Notes under the pieces: model-generated
What the model was told of the DNA's origin: nothing
Seen by the model: only the letters and a program-made list of their open reading frames with translations
Database searches by the model: none
Program-made: the position numbers and the translations under genes
Shown here: positions 47,401 to 59,298 of the stretch, piece by piece
Layout: every line of letters begins with the position of its first letter
Numbering within the stretch: the stretch's first letter is position 1
NCBI GenBank assembly: GCA_900073065.1
Contig: FJOG01000016.1
Span: 124,001 to 188,000, forward strand
Direction of reading: 5' to 3'
DNA from: Phialocephala subalpina
Taxonomy: Eukaryota; Ascomycota; Leotiomycetes; Helotiales; Mollisiaceae
Length of the DNA stretch: 64,000 nucleotides

Positions 47401-48773
47401 TCTTCTCAATACGATTTCGATAAGGAAGTAATGAGCATATTGGCGGTCGGTCATAGAAGTTAGAAGTAAGAGTTGAGCCCCATCATCGTGGTCGTCCAGC
47501 TGCGAGTCTGCCACTGGCTTTGGCGCATGTGTAAAGTCGAGAAGTTCGAAATTTTCCAGGAGTAACTCTTTCAGTGCAGGGCTCGTGCGCTTGATGGCCA
47601 TAACGATGGCCTCTCGTCCCTCAGCTTCGGCGTTGAGGGATGCATGGCCTCCTCGTTGTATGTTCCAGGACGAGATCTTGCCTTTCGATGTTACCGAGAC
47701 CACATTTCTCTCTCCAACTTTGTCTGGTCGAGCGGCACGAATCGCTGCAATGTCCCCACCAGTGGCTGCGCTTGAAAAAGCATTCCGTAAACTACCAAAG
47801 ATGCCACTGGTAGCTGGACCAATGCTGCTGCGGAGGAATTGCACAGATATTGCAGGTCTTCCTTGCCCGTCCCTCACGCTCATGTAGGCAATTCTCCCGG
47901 AGCTGAACGCGAGGACAAAACCAGCAGATTCGGCATTGAGGATCTGTATAACTGTCTCGCCACTTAAAAGCCCTTGAATTGTGAGGTCGACGCCGTTTCG
48001 TTGTAATCTGAGGTCTAGCGTGGCCGCGCTCGAGATCGATTCCCAATATGTAATCTTGCCCGTAGTTGGAATGACTACGACAAGTCCTGGATCTGAGGAT
48101 GATGCCGAAGCTGATACAAGGGATCCTAGTGGGAGAGGGTCGGAAACGTGTTTCGAAGGTTGAGGTAGTGCGAATTGGAAGGTTTCTGGTGATTGTATAT
48201 TGACGGCATAGGGCCAGACAATGGCATGTGTATGTGTAAGAGCAAGAGCGTAGCCGCTATCGGAGTATATTGCACCATGCTGACGACCTATGAAGTGTTA
48301 TTATCTCTTCCTTTGATATTTAAGGGTAGTATGTACCTGCAGGATCCGCGCGCAAACGATCTGGAAGGGCAGGAAGCTTGCTGACAGTATAGGTATCGTT
48401 CGTAGTCTGGGAAGTAGATTGTTAGATTCTCTCCGAGCAGATTTCGTAGATACCAACATACCAATACAACACTTCCATCACCTTTGTTTCCTCGATCCGC
48501 GGATCTTGGCTTCTTTCCACCTCGAACTGCGATTTCTCTCGAGGGTGCAGGGGCGGCCTTGATGTCCTCATGCTTCATCATCGCGAGCTTCGAATTCTTG
48601 ACCTCTTCCATCTCAGGCGCGGCATCTGGAGGGTCGAAGGTACGATCGGTCAAGGCACTTCGTTGTCGCTTTGCCTTGGGAGGAGCTATGGAGTCTCCAG
48701 ATGGTCGTGGTCTACGTCGAGATGTGCGAGCTGTGGCCGCAGGCGCACTGCCATTTTGGGAAGGAGAGAACAT
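44459..48773 (-). CDS. NUP133: Nucleoporin Nup133
   Basis: Four exons (48462-48773, 48337-48406, 44925-48287 and 44459-44877) give 1387 aa, the size expected for fungal Nup133. The first 100 residues are basic and disordered (TSRRRPRPSGDSIAPPKAKR). A beta-propeller follows (TYTVSKLPALPDRLRADPAG; YSDSGYALALTHTHAIVWPY; LVVVIPTTGKITYWESI), and after about residue 560 a long alpha-helical stack typical of the Nup84/Nup107 complex. The last exon ends in RLDQWYQSALSQAKDDHDAE and a basic tail. Nup133 is a structural subunit of the Y-complex in the outer rings of the nuclear pore. Its propeller in many species holds a membrane-curvature sensor loop. It is divergent from the AFG1-type gene. Confidence 0.93.
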
Positions 48774-49328
48774 GGTGAACGCCGTATGGCCGAGCCGGTA
48801 GTGCTCAAAGCGAGATGGATATGCGCGGGTTCGATGACTTCAGCTCATTTGAAGTTGTTGAGGTTGCGATGCAGAATTTACTTCGTCTTGTTTACAACAA
48901 CCTTACTGGCACGGCACGGCAGAATAATTTCACCGCCTAAATCGAACCTCACGAAAGTTCCAAACCACAACAGAACATGTGTTTCAAGAAATTCTCCATC
49001 TATACCCTTGAATAACAGCTAGATCGTCTCCATAAATTCTACGCCGTTCTTTTCATAAGCTCGCTCGTCTCCTGAAAAGTTTCTGATGACCAAAACTGCA
49101 AGGGACATTCTGGACCGATTTCCTGCAAACGACCCCCCTTTCGTATCCTACAACACTGTCGAAGCTCTGTCTTAAAGGGTTTCTTGACAGTAAAGCGTAT
49201 TAAACTTTCGAATTATTCTACGATTCCCTAGAATTGGTCGCATCAAATCAACATGGCACGTGACATGGACATCGTTGACGTCTTCATTCCGAGGTTCTCC
49301 AAAACCTCTCTACAAGAACGATGAAGCA
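48774..49328. promoter_or_regulatory. Divergent promoter NUP133 / AFG1-type ATPase
   Basis: About 555 bp between the two proposed start codons. The right part (49253-49328) is open in the AFG1 frame without an ATG and may contain an upstream exon end, so the AFG1 promoter could be shorter than it looks. Confidence 0.35.
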
Positions 49329-51631
49329 ATGCCCGTACCCACATCTGGCCCAGCTACCGGGCTTACCATAACCAATCCTCTTGTATTATATAGAGCTCTT
49401 CTCGCAACGAAAGTTATAGATCCAGACCCTGCTCAACATCGATTGGCGCTCGAGCTCCAGAAACTCTAGTAAGTACTGCGAGACGTTTCTGCTGTACTTC
49501 TTGATTGCAAATTCCGTTTCTATGCAAACCAGCGAATTTGTTCAGAAATCCATTTCTAATTCACTTTTCTCATTTTAGCTTGAGATTAAAAGACTACTCT
49601 CCTAGCATTGAATATGACACTCGACTCAAGGCGATCAGTCGGCTGGTTGAGAACGCCCCTAAAGCTCAGGATGATACTAGATCGGTAGCAGTACCAGGCC
49701 ATCCATTGAGACGAAATCCGTTATTCTCTCATATTTTTCCTGTTAAACAGGATCGAGACTCCAAAGCATTGACACGCGTTCTCACGAGTCATGAGACCGC
49801 CATCAACATAGACTCTCCTAAAGGTCTCTTACTTCATGGAGAAGTTGGGACCGGAAAGTCTATGCTTGTTGATCTCCTTGCCGACAGCCTTCCCAACAAG
49901 AAGAAAAGGAGATGGCATTTCAATACCTTCATGCTAGAAACTCTGGCACGGTTAGAGCAACTCAGACAGTCTCGCTCGGGGCTTAATTCGATTGGGGGAG
50001 ACACAGAGCATTCTTTACTTTGGCTTGCGAGAGATATGATCGATAAATCTCCTATCTTGTTTCTAGATGAGTTTCAACTCCCGGATCGAGCAGCAAGCAA
50101 GATCCTGAGCAATCTCTTCACAACTTTCTTCCAGCTGGGCGGAGTGCTCATTGCAACATCCAATCGAATGCCCGATGAGCTGTCCAAAGCAAGCGGTATG
50201 GATTTTACAGCACCAGCCAGAGGAGGCCTTGTCCGAAGCCTCTTGGGTCTAGGTGGAAAGTCCAAAATGGACATGTTTCCTTCGAACAATGAATATGCTG
50301 GATTTGTGGAGGTGCTGAAAGCAAGATGCGATATATGGAATATGGACGGAGGTCGAGATTGGAGAAGGAGAGAAGCAGAAGAGATGGGTGCTGAGGCTGC
50401 TGAGATTGCCGAAGCTATGAGAGAAGAGATGGTGGAAGGCTTCTCAAGGCCAGCACCATCAAGTACGCTCTTGGACCAAGACCAGAAAGCTCTTCAATAT
50501 GGTGGGTATGCTGGCGGCACCACCTCCCAGGATGTAGTTTCAGAGGAGAAGCTTATTAAGGCTACAACGCCGAAGAGATACTTCTTGGCTTCTCAAGACG
50601 ACAAAAAAGAATGGCAAGATGCAATTCGAGCATCAATATCATACGACACACCTAATTCTATTCCGTGGGAATCTACGACACTCCTTGTTTACGGAAGGAA
50701 GGTGCCTGTTCCGCGACACACTCAAGGAGTAACCTACTGGTCATTCCCAGATCTTTGTGGCGGAACATTCGGACCAGCAGATTACATCACTCTAGCATCT
50801 ACCTTCCATACTCTCATCCTGGACGATATCCCTGTCTTGGCTCTTATGCAAAAGAACGAAGCACGACGACTTATCACGTTGCTAGATGCACTCTATGAAG
50901 CACGGTGCAAGCTCTTAATCAGAGCAGATGCCGGACCAGATGACCTATTCTTTCCCGAGATCAAAACCAGCTCCTCTTTCCCAGATAGTGCTAACACACA
51001 ACGAGACGAAAATGAGGTCGTCGATGCCGTCTATCCTGAAACACTTTCTGAAATTTATCAAGACCAGACGTCACCATTCCGGCCAAACGTCTCTTCATAC
51101 ACTGACGAGCCAAGAACTGGATACGGCCCCGACGAAGACTCGGATTTTGGTCCTCTTCCTGGTAAAGGAAATGAGATTGGACGAGCAGTTGATTTTGGCA
51201 ACACCACTTCCTTCACTGGCGAGGATGAGCGGTTTGCGTATAAGCGTGCTAGAAGTCGGCTGTGGGAAATGTGTGGTGCGAGATGGCATGCTAGATCAGA
51301 GCCTGGTTGGTGGCGTCCTTTGCCTATTGAGGTTCGTCGTTGGGAGCGATCATCTTCAGCTCCTGAGGCTGCGAAGCCTGTCCAATTTGGGGAAAGTGAT
51401 GTTAAGCTTGGAGAATCTGTCGAGCTTGACGGACCAGCAGGTCTGCAGGGCAAGGAAATGGAAGAGAGGGAGAAGATGGCTTCCAGTCCATTTCGAGAGC
51501 AACGAGATCGGCCGCCGAAGATTGGATGGGCTCATGCATGGGGTATGATGAAATGGGGCAAGAAAGCGGGACCTTGGGGCCAAGGCACAGAGGGCCTGGG
51601 TGTGAGGAAGAGGGAGAAGGGGGAGCGATGA
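49329..51631 (+). CDS. AFG1: AFG1/LACE1-type mitochondrial ATPase
   Basis: Exon 1 is 49329-49468, the intron is 49469-49578 (GTAAGT...TTAG, phase 2), and exon 2 is 49579-51631, giving 730 aa. The start (NPLVLYRALLATKVIDPDPA, then QHRLALELQKLYLRLKDYSP) is the family hallmark. Walker A is LLHGEVGTGKSMLVDLLA, Walker B ILFLDEFQLPD, and sensor 1 is in GGVLIATSNRMPDELSK. Later come TLLVYGRKVPVPRHTQGVTY, then WSFPDLCGGTFGPADYITLA. Afg1 is an AAA-related ATPase of the mitochondrial inner membrane, linked to turnover of cytochrome oxidase subunits. At 730 aa it exceeds yeast Afg1 (about 500), because of an insert of about 110 residues after the ATPase core and a long C-terminal tail. The ATG at 49329 leaves little presequence, so an upstream first exon is likely. 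Confidence 0.9.
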
Positions 51632-51990
51632 TGCCCGACGCGACTTGTACATACGAAGACGACTGGTTACATATTGCCTGAGAATTATCTAGGCTATTGC
51701 GGTTTATATCTTGGATCGCATAGCATACATAGTTGGTTAAACAGGTTTCTCCATGGTCGAGTATCGACCCAGTCGCCCAGAGACCGATGGTCAATCCCAA
51801 GCGCTCATCTACTGCATCGGTAATGGACATCAGGCACAGAAGTCCACATCTCAATACTCGATTGCCAAAGCAGCATCACGTCACAAAAACTGGTCAACAT
51901 GATTAACTCCAAATAAAGTATGTCATTAATTCCGCCCAACCTTTCATTCCTCCATATTTCCTGCTCGTCTTCTCGCCCCTCCAACGTCCC
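51632..51990. other. Intergenic between convergent genes
   Basis: A 359-bp 3'-to-3' spacer. Nothing recognised. Confidence 0.4.
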
Positions 51991-53079
51991 TTAAATAAGC
52001 AAAGGCTTCAACTCCTGCTCCCCACCCCCTTTACTCCTCTCACTACCCAAATGCTTAACCTTCACCTTCCTAGCCACCCTTGTGAACAAACAAGGTCTTT
52101 TCTTCGCCCGTGCCGCATCAACAACCAAGTCCTTCCCCCAAAGAAACGAAACTCCTCCCAGCCTAACAGTCTTCCATTCCCAACACGCATACACTTTCCC
52201 CTTCCTCCCTTCCCCATCCCGCACTTTACTTCCCAAGATATTCTTATCTTTGACTGGGGTTGCGAAAGGGGAGGAGGTGAGAGACTCAAGGGCGATACAG
52301 ACTAGTTGAGTTTCTCTTGTCTTGCTGAGTAGCCAGCGAGAGACGATGCTTCGAGTCTGGATGTCGAGTGAGATCCTACACCCCAACTCTGGCCTCAACA
52401 ATCTCAGAGAACTATCTCTCTCTCTCGTTAGCCACCATCATTCACTTCCCCCAAGACAGCAAGAGAAGGAGAAAGAGAACAACACACCAACAAGCACCCC
52501 TCCCCCTACTCCCCTCCTCAACACTCCCCAACAACTCCTCCAAATCCCTCCCAAGTACAATCTCCGTCTCACACACCTCCATAATCTTATCACACCCATA
52601 CTCATCTAAAAACGTCTCAATCAAATCTTTGATATCCGCGCTATGGGGATGGATATAGCTGGAGCAAGAGGCTTTAGTTATTGCCGGATGGAGGTTCAGA
52701 GATAGATTAAATCCACTGTTCTTATGTAAACAGAGAATTGAGGAAAAGAGCAGATGGAGAGGAGAGGTGGGATAAGAGGGAAAGGGATGGCTTACGTGGA
52801 AGAGAGTTTTAAGAAGCGGTCTTTGGGGGTGCGGATTCGGAGGGTGAGGGGGGAGTTTTGGCATTTCCTTGAAAGTGTTAGCCGCGGTAGCAAAATTCGA
52901 AGGCAAGAATTTTCTTGAAGAAGGGGGAGTGGGAATGGTGGCGAGTATCAAACATACCTAGCAGCAGACAAAAACCTAGAATCAGGAAACTCAACATCTT
53001 GAGGTGAGTCTTGGCTGTTGGAACTTCGACCGAGACTGGCGAGGTGCGCTCTTGTGCTTGTGATGAGACCGCACGCCAT
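51991..53079 (-). CDS. Four-exon gene, unknown product
   Basis: My model joins 52958-53079, 52796-52867, 52488-52658 and 51991-52411, giving 261 aa. All three junctions close in frame: GTATGT...TCAAG, GTAAGC...TCCAG, and GTGTGT with a GGCTAAC branch and GATAG. The product is soluble, with no signal peptide or membrane helix. Recognisable stretches are SPLTLRIRTPKDRFLKLSS, a clearly helical and acidic HPHSADIKDLIETFLDEYGC with ETEIVLGRDLEELLGSVEE, and a Trp-containing basic C-terminal half (KVYACWEWKTVRLGG, then RVARKVKVKHLGSERSKGGG). I do not recognise a family. The donor of the third intron (GTGTGT) is the weakest element, and read-through there would give a shorter hydrophobic end instead. 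Confidence 0.5.
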
Positions 53080-53904
53080 CTTGATCTTTGATTTCTCTTC
53101 TGGAGAGACAGCCTGTGTGTGTGACTAGACGTCAAAATAGTCGACCAGGTTGAATGGCTCTAAGTGCGGGGCATGAAGTTGGTGATATAGCGAACACATC
53201 AACACATTCCTGAATGAAACGTTTCAAAAGACGAGGAATGCTGCACAGCCAACATACCATTCGTTGCTTATCATTCTCTTATCTGATATGAATGATTGCT
53301 GATGACCTCAGGGTCTGAAAAATGATCAGGCATTGAGGATATCGTCCTCGCTTCTATCCTTCACTGGAAGGAGTGTTGGCAAGGGAGATCTGCGGATCGC
53401 CTTGAACTGGACGGACATGAGACCAGGTCCGAAGAACAGTATGGAAGGTAGGACATCGGGGACATCGTCATGACTTCCTTGCTTCACTTGAAGGCTCAGA
53501 GTCGAGGATTGATGATGTTGCGATGTTCCGGTCTTCGTCACCAAATACCCTGATCCGTAGGATCTATCACAAGTAGTAGGTAGAGATGTTGTAATGCAAC
53601 CTCATATTGTATTGCAAAGCGCAATCAAACACTAAGGTCTAAGTATTTACAAGAATGTCTAGTCTGCGCTTGATCTTAATCCAAGCTCCATGTGCTCCAG
53701 GCACCGTCATGATCATCACATGAATTTTCCTGAGATTTTGGTAATTTTGACGCCATTTGCCTCCCAACGCTTGTCACCCCTCCCTCCCACGCATGTTTGT
53801 AGATATTTGACCCATTGAAGAAGATTCGTAGATGTCGACTTGCAACATCGTTCGCTGTGCTGAGAGATCCACTCTACTAAGCATGCATACACGCCATATC
53901 CAAC
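53080..53904. other. Intergenic
   Basis: An 825-bp spacer upstream of the unknown four-exon gene and downstream of the secreted-protein gene. The minus-strand frame at 53326-53544 has no motif. Confidence 0.4.
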
Positions 53905-54792
53905 CTAGTTGAACCACCACTCAGCAGTGGCACGACCGACAGCTAACTCGGCGAGCTCGAGGAAAGCTGCGTTGGAGAGATCGATAGCATCACCGACACA
54001 GCCCATACACTTGTCGACAACGGTAGCGGTAGTTGTCTTTCCACCATAGGAGACAGTGATTGTCTTGCCGCAGTATGGGTTGCCGTTGGATTGGGTTCCC
54101 ATCAGTCCGTAAGGAAGAGCAACGACCTTTTCGGTGCTACCGTCGTTGGTCAAACCACAGGCTCCCAGTCCAGCTTCGTAGTAAGTGATGTCTCCAGTGC
54201 ATGGGCTTCCGGATGAACAAACGCCGCTGGATGAACCAGAGCCGGAGACTGTATTAGAGGTAGCAGCAGGAGCAGCAGCAGAAGTAGTCGTCTCCGCAGG
54301 TGGAGTATATACAACAGCAGCCGCAGTTGTGGTAGGAGTCACAGCCGGAGCAACGTAGACAGAGGTAGAGCTCGAGCTTTCCACTACAGGAGGAACGTAC
54401 ACAGATGAAGTTGTACTGGGAGTAGGGGCAACATAAACTGGGGTTGATGTTGAGCTCGAGGTAGTGCTGGTTGTGGATGGAGTTGGCTTCGGGGCGGAGG
54501 AGCTGGCAGGCTCAAAGAATTGAGCTGGGCTTTGGCTGGTGGTGCTGGAGGCCTCTGGTGTGGTGGTCTTGGGCGACGTAGAGGTGACTTCGGGTTCAAC
54601 AAATCCGGGAGAAACCCAGATCGTAGTCGTGACACCGACAGTTTCGTACTCATAAACCCAATCGGTAACGACAACCGTGGTCTCGGCATTGGCGCGCTTG
54701 TTGTGGTGGTGTCGAGCAAGATGTTGTTTGTGGGGTTGAGCAATGGCAACGGAGGCCAAGAAAGCTCCCAGAACGAAGGTTGTTGACTTCAT
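53905..54792 (-). CDS. Secreted Ser/Thr-rich protein with double-psi beta-barrel domain
   Basis: A single exon encodes 295 aa. The ATG at 54792 is chosen because it starts a signal peptide, MKSTTFVLGAFLASVAIAQ. A KR site at about residue 33 (HHHNKRANAE) looks like a Kex2 cleavage point. A stalk of about 150 residues is dominated by Ser, Thr, Pro and Val with repeated SVYV/VYVAP units, probably heavily O-glycosylated. The C-terminal 95 residues form an RlpA/barwin-like double-psi beta-barrel: SPCTGDITYYEAGLGACGLT, GNPYCGKTITVSYGGKTTTA, DKCMGCVGDAIDLSNAAFLE. Such fungal proteins are extracellular or cell-wall associated; relatives include papain inhibitors and cerato-platanin/expansin-like folds. 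No catalytic activity can be assigned. A role in wall remodelling or host contact is conjecture. Confidence 0.88.
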   Translation of the reverse strand: MKSTTFVLGAFLASVAIAQPHKQHLARHHHNKRANAETTVVVTDWVYEYETVGVTTTIWVSPGFVEPEVTSTSPKTTTPEASSTTSQSPAQFFEPASSSAPKPTPSTTSTTSSSTSTPVYVAPTPSTTSSVYVPPVVESSSSTSVYVAPAVTPTTTAAAVVYTPPAETTTSAAAPAATSNTVSGSGSSSGVCSSGSPCTGDITYYEAGLGACGLTNDGSTEKVVALPYGLMGTQSNGNPYCGKTITVSYGGKTTTATVVDKCMGCVGDAIDLSNAAFLELAELAVGRATAEWWFN

Positions 54793-55442
54793 AATGGCGA
54801 TTGTGAAAGAAGGTGCTGTACGAGAAGAAGGGTACAGAGCAAGACGTAGCGGGTTCGAAGTGTTGGTTTTGAATGAGCGTATTGCGTGAATCGACTGGCA
54901 ATTTGCGAATGTCTCTGGGGGTTCGTGAATGATAGTGGGGGCTGAGAATCGAGATGTCAAATAATCGAGAGGCTATCGCGAAGAATGAATGGAAATGTAC
55001 AAAGTGTACAGTTGTCGATGTCTCGCGGAAGGAAGGGAAAGACAGAAAGCGTTGAGGAGGTCGTGAAGAGAAAGAAAGGCGGGAAAGATGGAGTTGAAGA
55101 ACAGGATGTTATGTTTGTGCTGGAAAAAGACCAGACAGAGCGCGCCAGCAAGGGGCGGGCGGAACTGGCCAGGCACCAGGGGCAGATCGATTGGAACGAC
55201 CAACGGGAACCCGAGAGTGCCTGACGATTGCCCGCTAGACTCCACTTCTGACGCTAGGTCATACTAGGCCATCCTAGCCACGTTCGGGGATGCAGCCAGA
55301 GTTTTTCTTCCTTTTTCTGGCCTGTGAAATCCTGCAACCAGCTTCGACCACGCCATGCAAGTGCAGTCCGCTCCTGCTGCCGTTGGATGATATTTACGGA
55401 GGTACGGCACGAGTGGAGTTGCAATTGTTGCACATGATGACT
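54793..55442. other. Promoter side of secreted-protein gene
   Basis: 650 bp without a supported gene. Two or three short frames around 54957-55245 are purine-rich shadows. Confidence 0.4.
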
Positions 55443-55942
55443 GAGCTGGCGACACGTTGAGCGCACCACAGCATGCACGCATCCGATGGTCGTGTTGAGT
55501 AACTGAGTTGCAATGATTCGGGAATGGCTTGACGGTGGTCCGAGTGATGTCGGCAGTGCAAAAGCAAGGACTGGGCCGAACTGGGCAGACTGCCAGACGG
55601 GGCTCCCTGAGATTGGGATCGGACGAACACGAGCACGAGCAGACCAAAGCTGGAGTGGGCAAGCGACGTCAAGGGACGTCAAGGAACTTCCCGAGCTGGC
55701 GACACGTTGAGCGCACCACAGCATGCACGCATCCGATGGTCGTGTTGAGTAACTGAGTTGCAATGATTCGGGAATGGCTTGACGGTGGTCCGAGTGATGT
55801 CGGCAGTGCAAAAGCAAGGACTGGGCCGAACTGGGCAGACTGCCAGACGGGGCTCCCTGAGATTGGGATCGGACGAACACGAGCACGAGCAGACCAAAGC
55901 TGGAGTGGGCAAGCGACGTCAAGGGACGTCAAGGAACTTCCC
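55443..55942. repeat. Perfect 250-bp tandem duplication
   Basis: Bases 55443-55692 and 55693-55942 are identical by direct reading, from GAGCTGGCGACACG to AAGGAACTTCCC. The unit also contains an internal short repeat, 'gacgtcaagg' twice at its end. Apparent frames inside it are duplicated for the same reason and show no known motif, so I do not call them genes. Confidence 0.95.
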
Positions 55943-58900
55943 AAATCCTGTTGGAGAGAAACTTTCATCTCAGTCTTACTTGATCACGGCATCGGCAGTG
56001 CAGTGTGACAAAGCCCAGATCGAGCATCACGAGTGGCGTCACGTGGAATGGCAGAATAAACAAATCGTGGCACGACTTTGGATCAGGAAGGATTCGAAAA
56101 AGCAATGACAAGTGCTGCCGAAGAGATCAGAGCATCCTCGCTTGAGTTTGACTGAACATTATTTGACTTCGGCTCGGGTGTCGCCCGGGACAGCATTGCA
56201 GCTTCTAAGACCTAGGTCTGAGAGCACCACTCCTGTATCAGTTCTTGACAGACAATTTTTGGCAGTCCGGATTGGAGAATTCTTGAGTATTTTCGGTACC
56301 TCTTTCCGTCCTCAGAAGTCGTCGCAGGCTACTCTCTCCTTCTATATGCAAGGTTTCGGGTCATTTACGCTAGTCGTACCTTCCTGCTGAATCAATTTCG
56401 CTCTCGTTCATGCCAATTGGAAGTCAGAGTGGCTGGCCGACAGCATGGCAGATGACTTGTCGGGACTCTTTTCCGGAATTACTCAACAATTATTGTCTGT
56501 TCCGGGTCCCGAAGTGGTGTCACTATTGGAAGAGCATTGGAAAGGTGTTCTGTTGTCTTCGTTTTCGGAAGCGGGCCGGTTTTCTGTCACTTCCATTGGA
56601 GTAGTTAGGAATTCGACGTCCAAAATCACCTAGTCAAGATAATCCGAAGAGAATCTTTGAGATTCGCTCTCTAAACACCGTCGACGCTCCAGACAGCTCC
56701 GCCGCGTACACTTCATCTTTCCGAACCAATTCCGGCTACCTTGATTCCATTATTGGTGCGAGAGTTTGCGTTTGTTTTCTATGAAATATTGCAAAGATAG
56801 AGGAGGAGGGTGAGTTGATGTTTTGTCAAGCACTTGGATCTTGGATTGAGGTCAAATTGAGGCAAGTGGCAAAATTGTAAGTTTGTCTCTATATTCTTGC
56901 TCCTTTGTTGCTGCAACGGTGCTTCGTTTCCTTTACAAGCTTCATGCAAAGGCCAGGCTTCTTGTCCCTATCCTTTCACAGAGAGCGTTCCCGAACTTGA
57001 GCCTCCTCTCAATTGTTCGCCATTAACTCTTATCCACAATTTCGAGTTCCAGCTCAATCAGCTTGCCATTTATTCCATCAATTTTGGGAATGCTTCAGAT
57101 TCACTTCGACGGTGGTTCCCATTGACTTGCGCTGCCGAGCCTTCCTCCATGGAACCAGTCCAGAGGGGGCTTTGCATTCATGTGCGGTACATGGCCGTAC
57201 ATATATTCCTCAAAACGTTTTCCCTGGCATCATCTCTAGCACATATGACCGTCCCACAGACTCCGAAGCTACACCGTGTAACTCCAACACTCCCTTAGAC
57301 TACAGTTACAGCATCCTCACGAACAACTTCGATATCCAAGTAGTCGTTCAGTAGTCGTTCGACCGCAGCCATCCGCTTCTGCCAATATCATGCTGCACGC
57401 CAGACCTCTCGATCCATCTATCGTTCTCTCCAAGACCCTTTTCGAATGCGGAATACCATTCGACCATAACGTCTTCCTCGTCATCACGATCGGCTGTCGA
57501 ACAGATACCACGTCCCATCGATACTTTCGGGCGATGCTTTCACGATCTATTAGCCTTTACAATTTGAAAGGACACGCTTCGAACGCCTTGGAGTAGATGG
57601 CAGAGATCATTGCATATGCGAACGGATATTTAAATCATAGGGAACGTCGACGGTTGCTTTGTAGAGACGAGCTGGGTGTAGTATGTTCTATCACGCTTAC
57701 CACGATGTCAATGGCAAGAAGTTGTGATCTTGAGGTGGAACTTCAAGCTTCATTACAGGCTCATTTGTAGTGGAAACCCAAAAGTGCGGAGGTACAGATC
57801 CCAGAACGATGTATGAAGAAATAATTCAATGTCCCATCAATATCTGGTTAGCAAAGCGAGAAAAATGTTTCAACAATCAAGGGACATTAAAACTATATCA
57901 ATGTCGGTGATCAATTCAGACATTGTTTCCTCCTCGAATGTCCAGCAAGTTTTCGAACATTCATCTCGACTTATTGTCCGGCATGATTTTTGTATTTGAC
58001 ACTATATTCAATCGGACAATCAAAACCATCTCACTCATCTCGTCAGTCTCATCCAAAATCATATTTCCGTCTTCTTAAGGCCCTTCTTTCATCCCAGATC
58101 ACAGCTTGCGAGTCTCTTCAAATGTAGAAAGGACCAACACATCCTTACCCTTCCCTTAACTCTCGCTTTCCCACGCCTATTAAAATTCAAAGTCCGTTCA
58201 CTTGCCCCTATTCTATCCCATCCCAACCGCCATCCCTTTCCCCCCCCGAGTCCCGCGTCTCGCTCGCTAACCACAGTACACTCAGCCCCTAAAATTCAAG
58301 CCAGCCCCTAACCCAACCCCTGAACCATCACGATGCAGGCGCAATGCACAGCGCTTGCTTGCCACGCAGCCGCCACTGCTGCTGTACTTCAAAGTATGTA
58401 TGCAACAGCGTTACGCCTTTTTTTTTTTGTAGGATTGTCTCAGTTGAGGAAGATCGTTGATGAAGTCGAGGGGTGAGACCTTTGAGAAGAACTATTGTTT
58501 GAGAGTTTTGATTCTGGCTAAACTTAGATTTTTGATGCCGAGCGAGGGGGTGCGGATAGCAGAGTGTCTGGATGAGGCCAGGATAGGGATAGTGAAAATG
58601 TAATTGAGATTGAGACTCTGAGAATGTCCGACGATGGCCGGGACATGGAAGGAGCTGGCGACGCGGCGGGGAAGCAATCCAAAGGTGGCCGGCGACTGCG
58701 GAAAGAATCACTTGATCCCGCCATGGAACACAGAAACGAAAAGCTGCAAGAGAATAATCCCCATTCATTTTCCAGGCAAGGTCAGTATAATTACACATCC
58801 ATAAACAAGTCCTCCTACATCCCTGTCACGCCTTTCAATCCAATCCATTACAAGTCCATCAAAGTCCATATCCAATCCAATCCCTTATTTCCAAGCTACC

Positions 58901-59298
58901 AGAGCCCATCCAAATCTATCCTCCATTCCATCCATTCACTCAACAGGCAAAATCCATCAGTCCGTAACAATCATCTAAGCGAACCAAGGTCGTGTACGAT
59001 GACTTTTATCCCTCCCTTCCAGACCCTAAATACACGAGAGGAACTAGCCAGAATGAAAAAGGTATTAGGCAATCAAGTAGCACAGTGGTATATAAAAAGC
59101 AAACGCTATGCAGAAGATCCCTCCAAGTCCAAGAAACGTAATTACAATTGTTTTGGTACGAAATAGTAAATCGCTGGAAAGGTCGTTTGCACAGAGATGC
59201 CGTGGGTATATGAAGAAGACTCGTTGAGAATCGGCCGTAGGTAAGAACTGGATTTACTTGATCAAATCGAATTATCGTTCGTGTGCTGTATGAAGACC
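55943..59298. other. Gene-poor region, no supported gene
   Basis: 3.4 kb with only short frames. The longest is plus 58624-59166 (180 codons from an ATG). Its middle is made of CCATCC/TCCAAT-type simple sequence and no domain is seen, so it is left as an unsupported frame. A T-run lies at 58420-58429. The plus frame 56445-56633 (62 codons, helix-like) is likewise unsupported. Confidence 0.4.

Noticed and set aside
55254..56108. Duplicated frames of 65-222 codons around the tandem repeat
   Set aside because: Their similarity to each other follows from the DNA duplication. Composition and motifs do not support coding.
58624..59166. 180-codon plus-strand frame from an ATG
   Set aside because: Its middle is simple CCATCC/TCCAAT sequence and no domain or splice support is seen.
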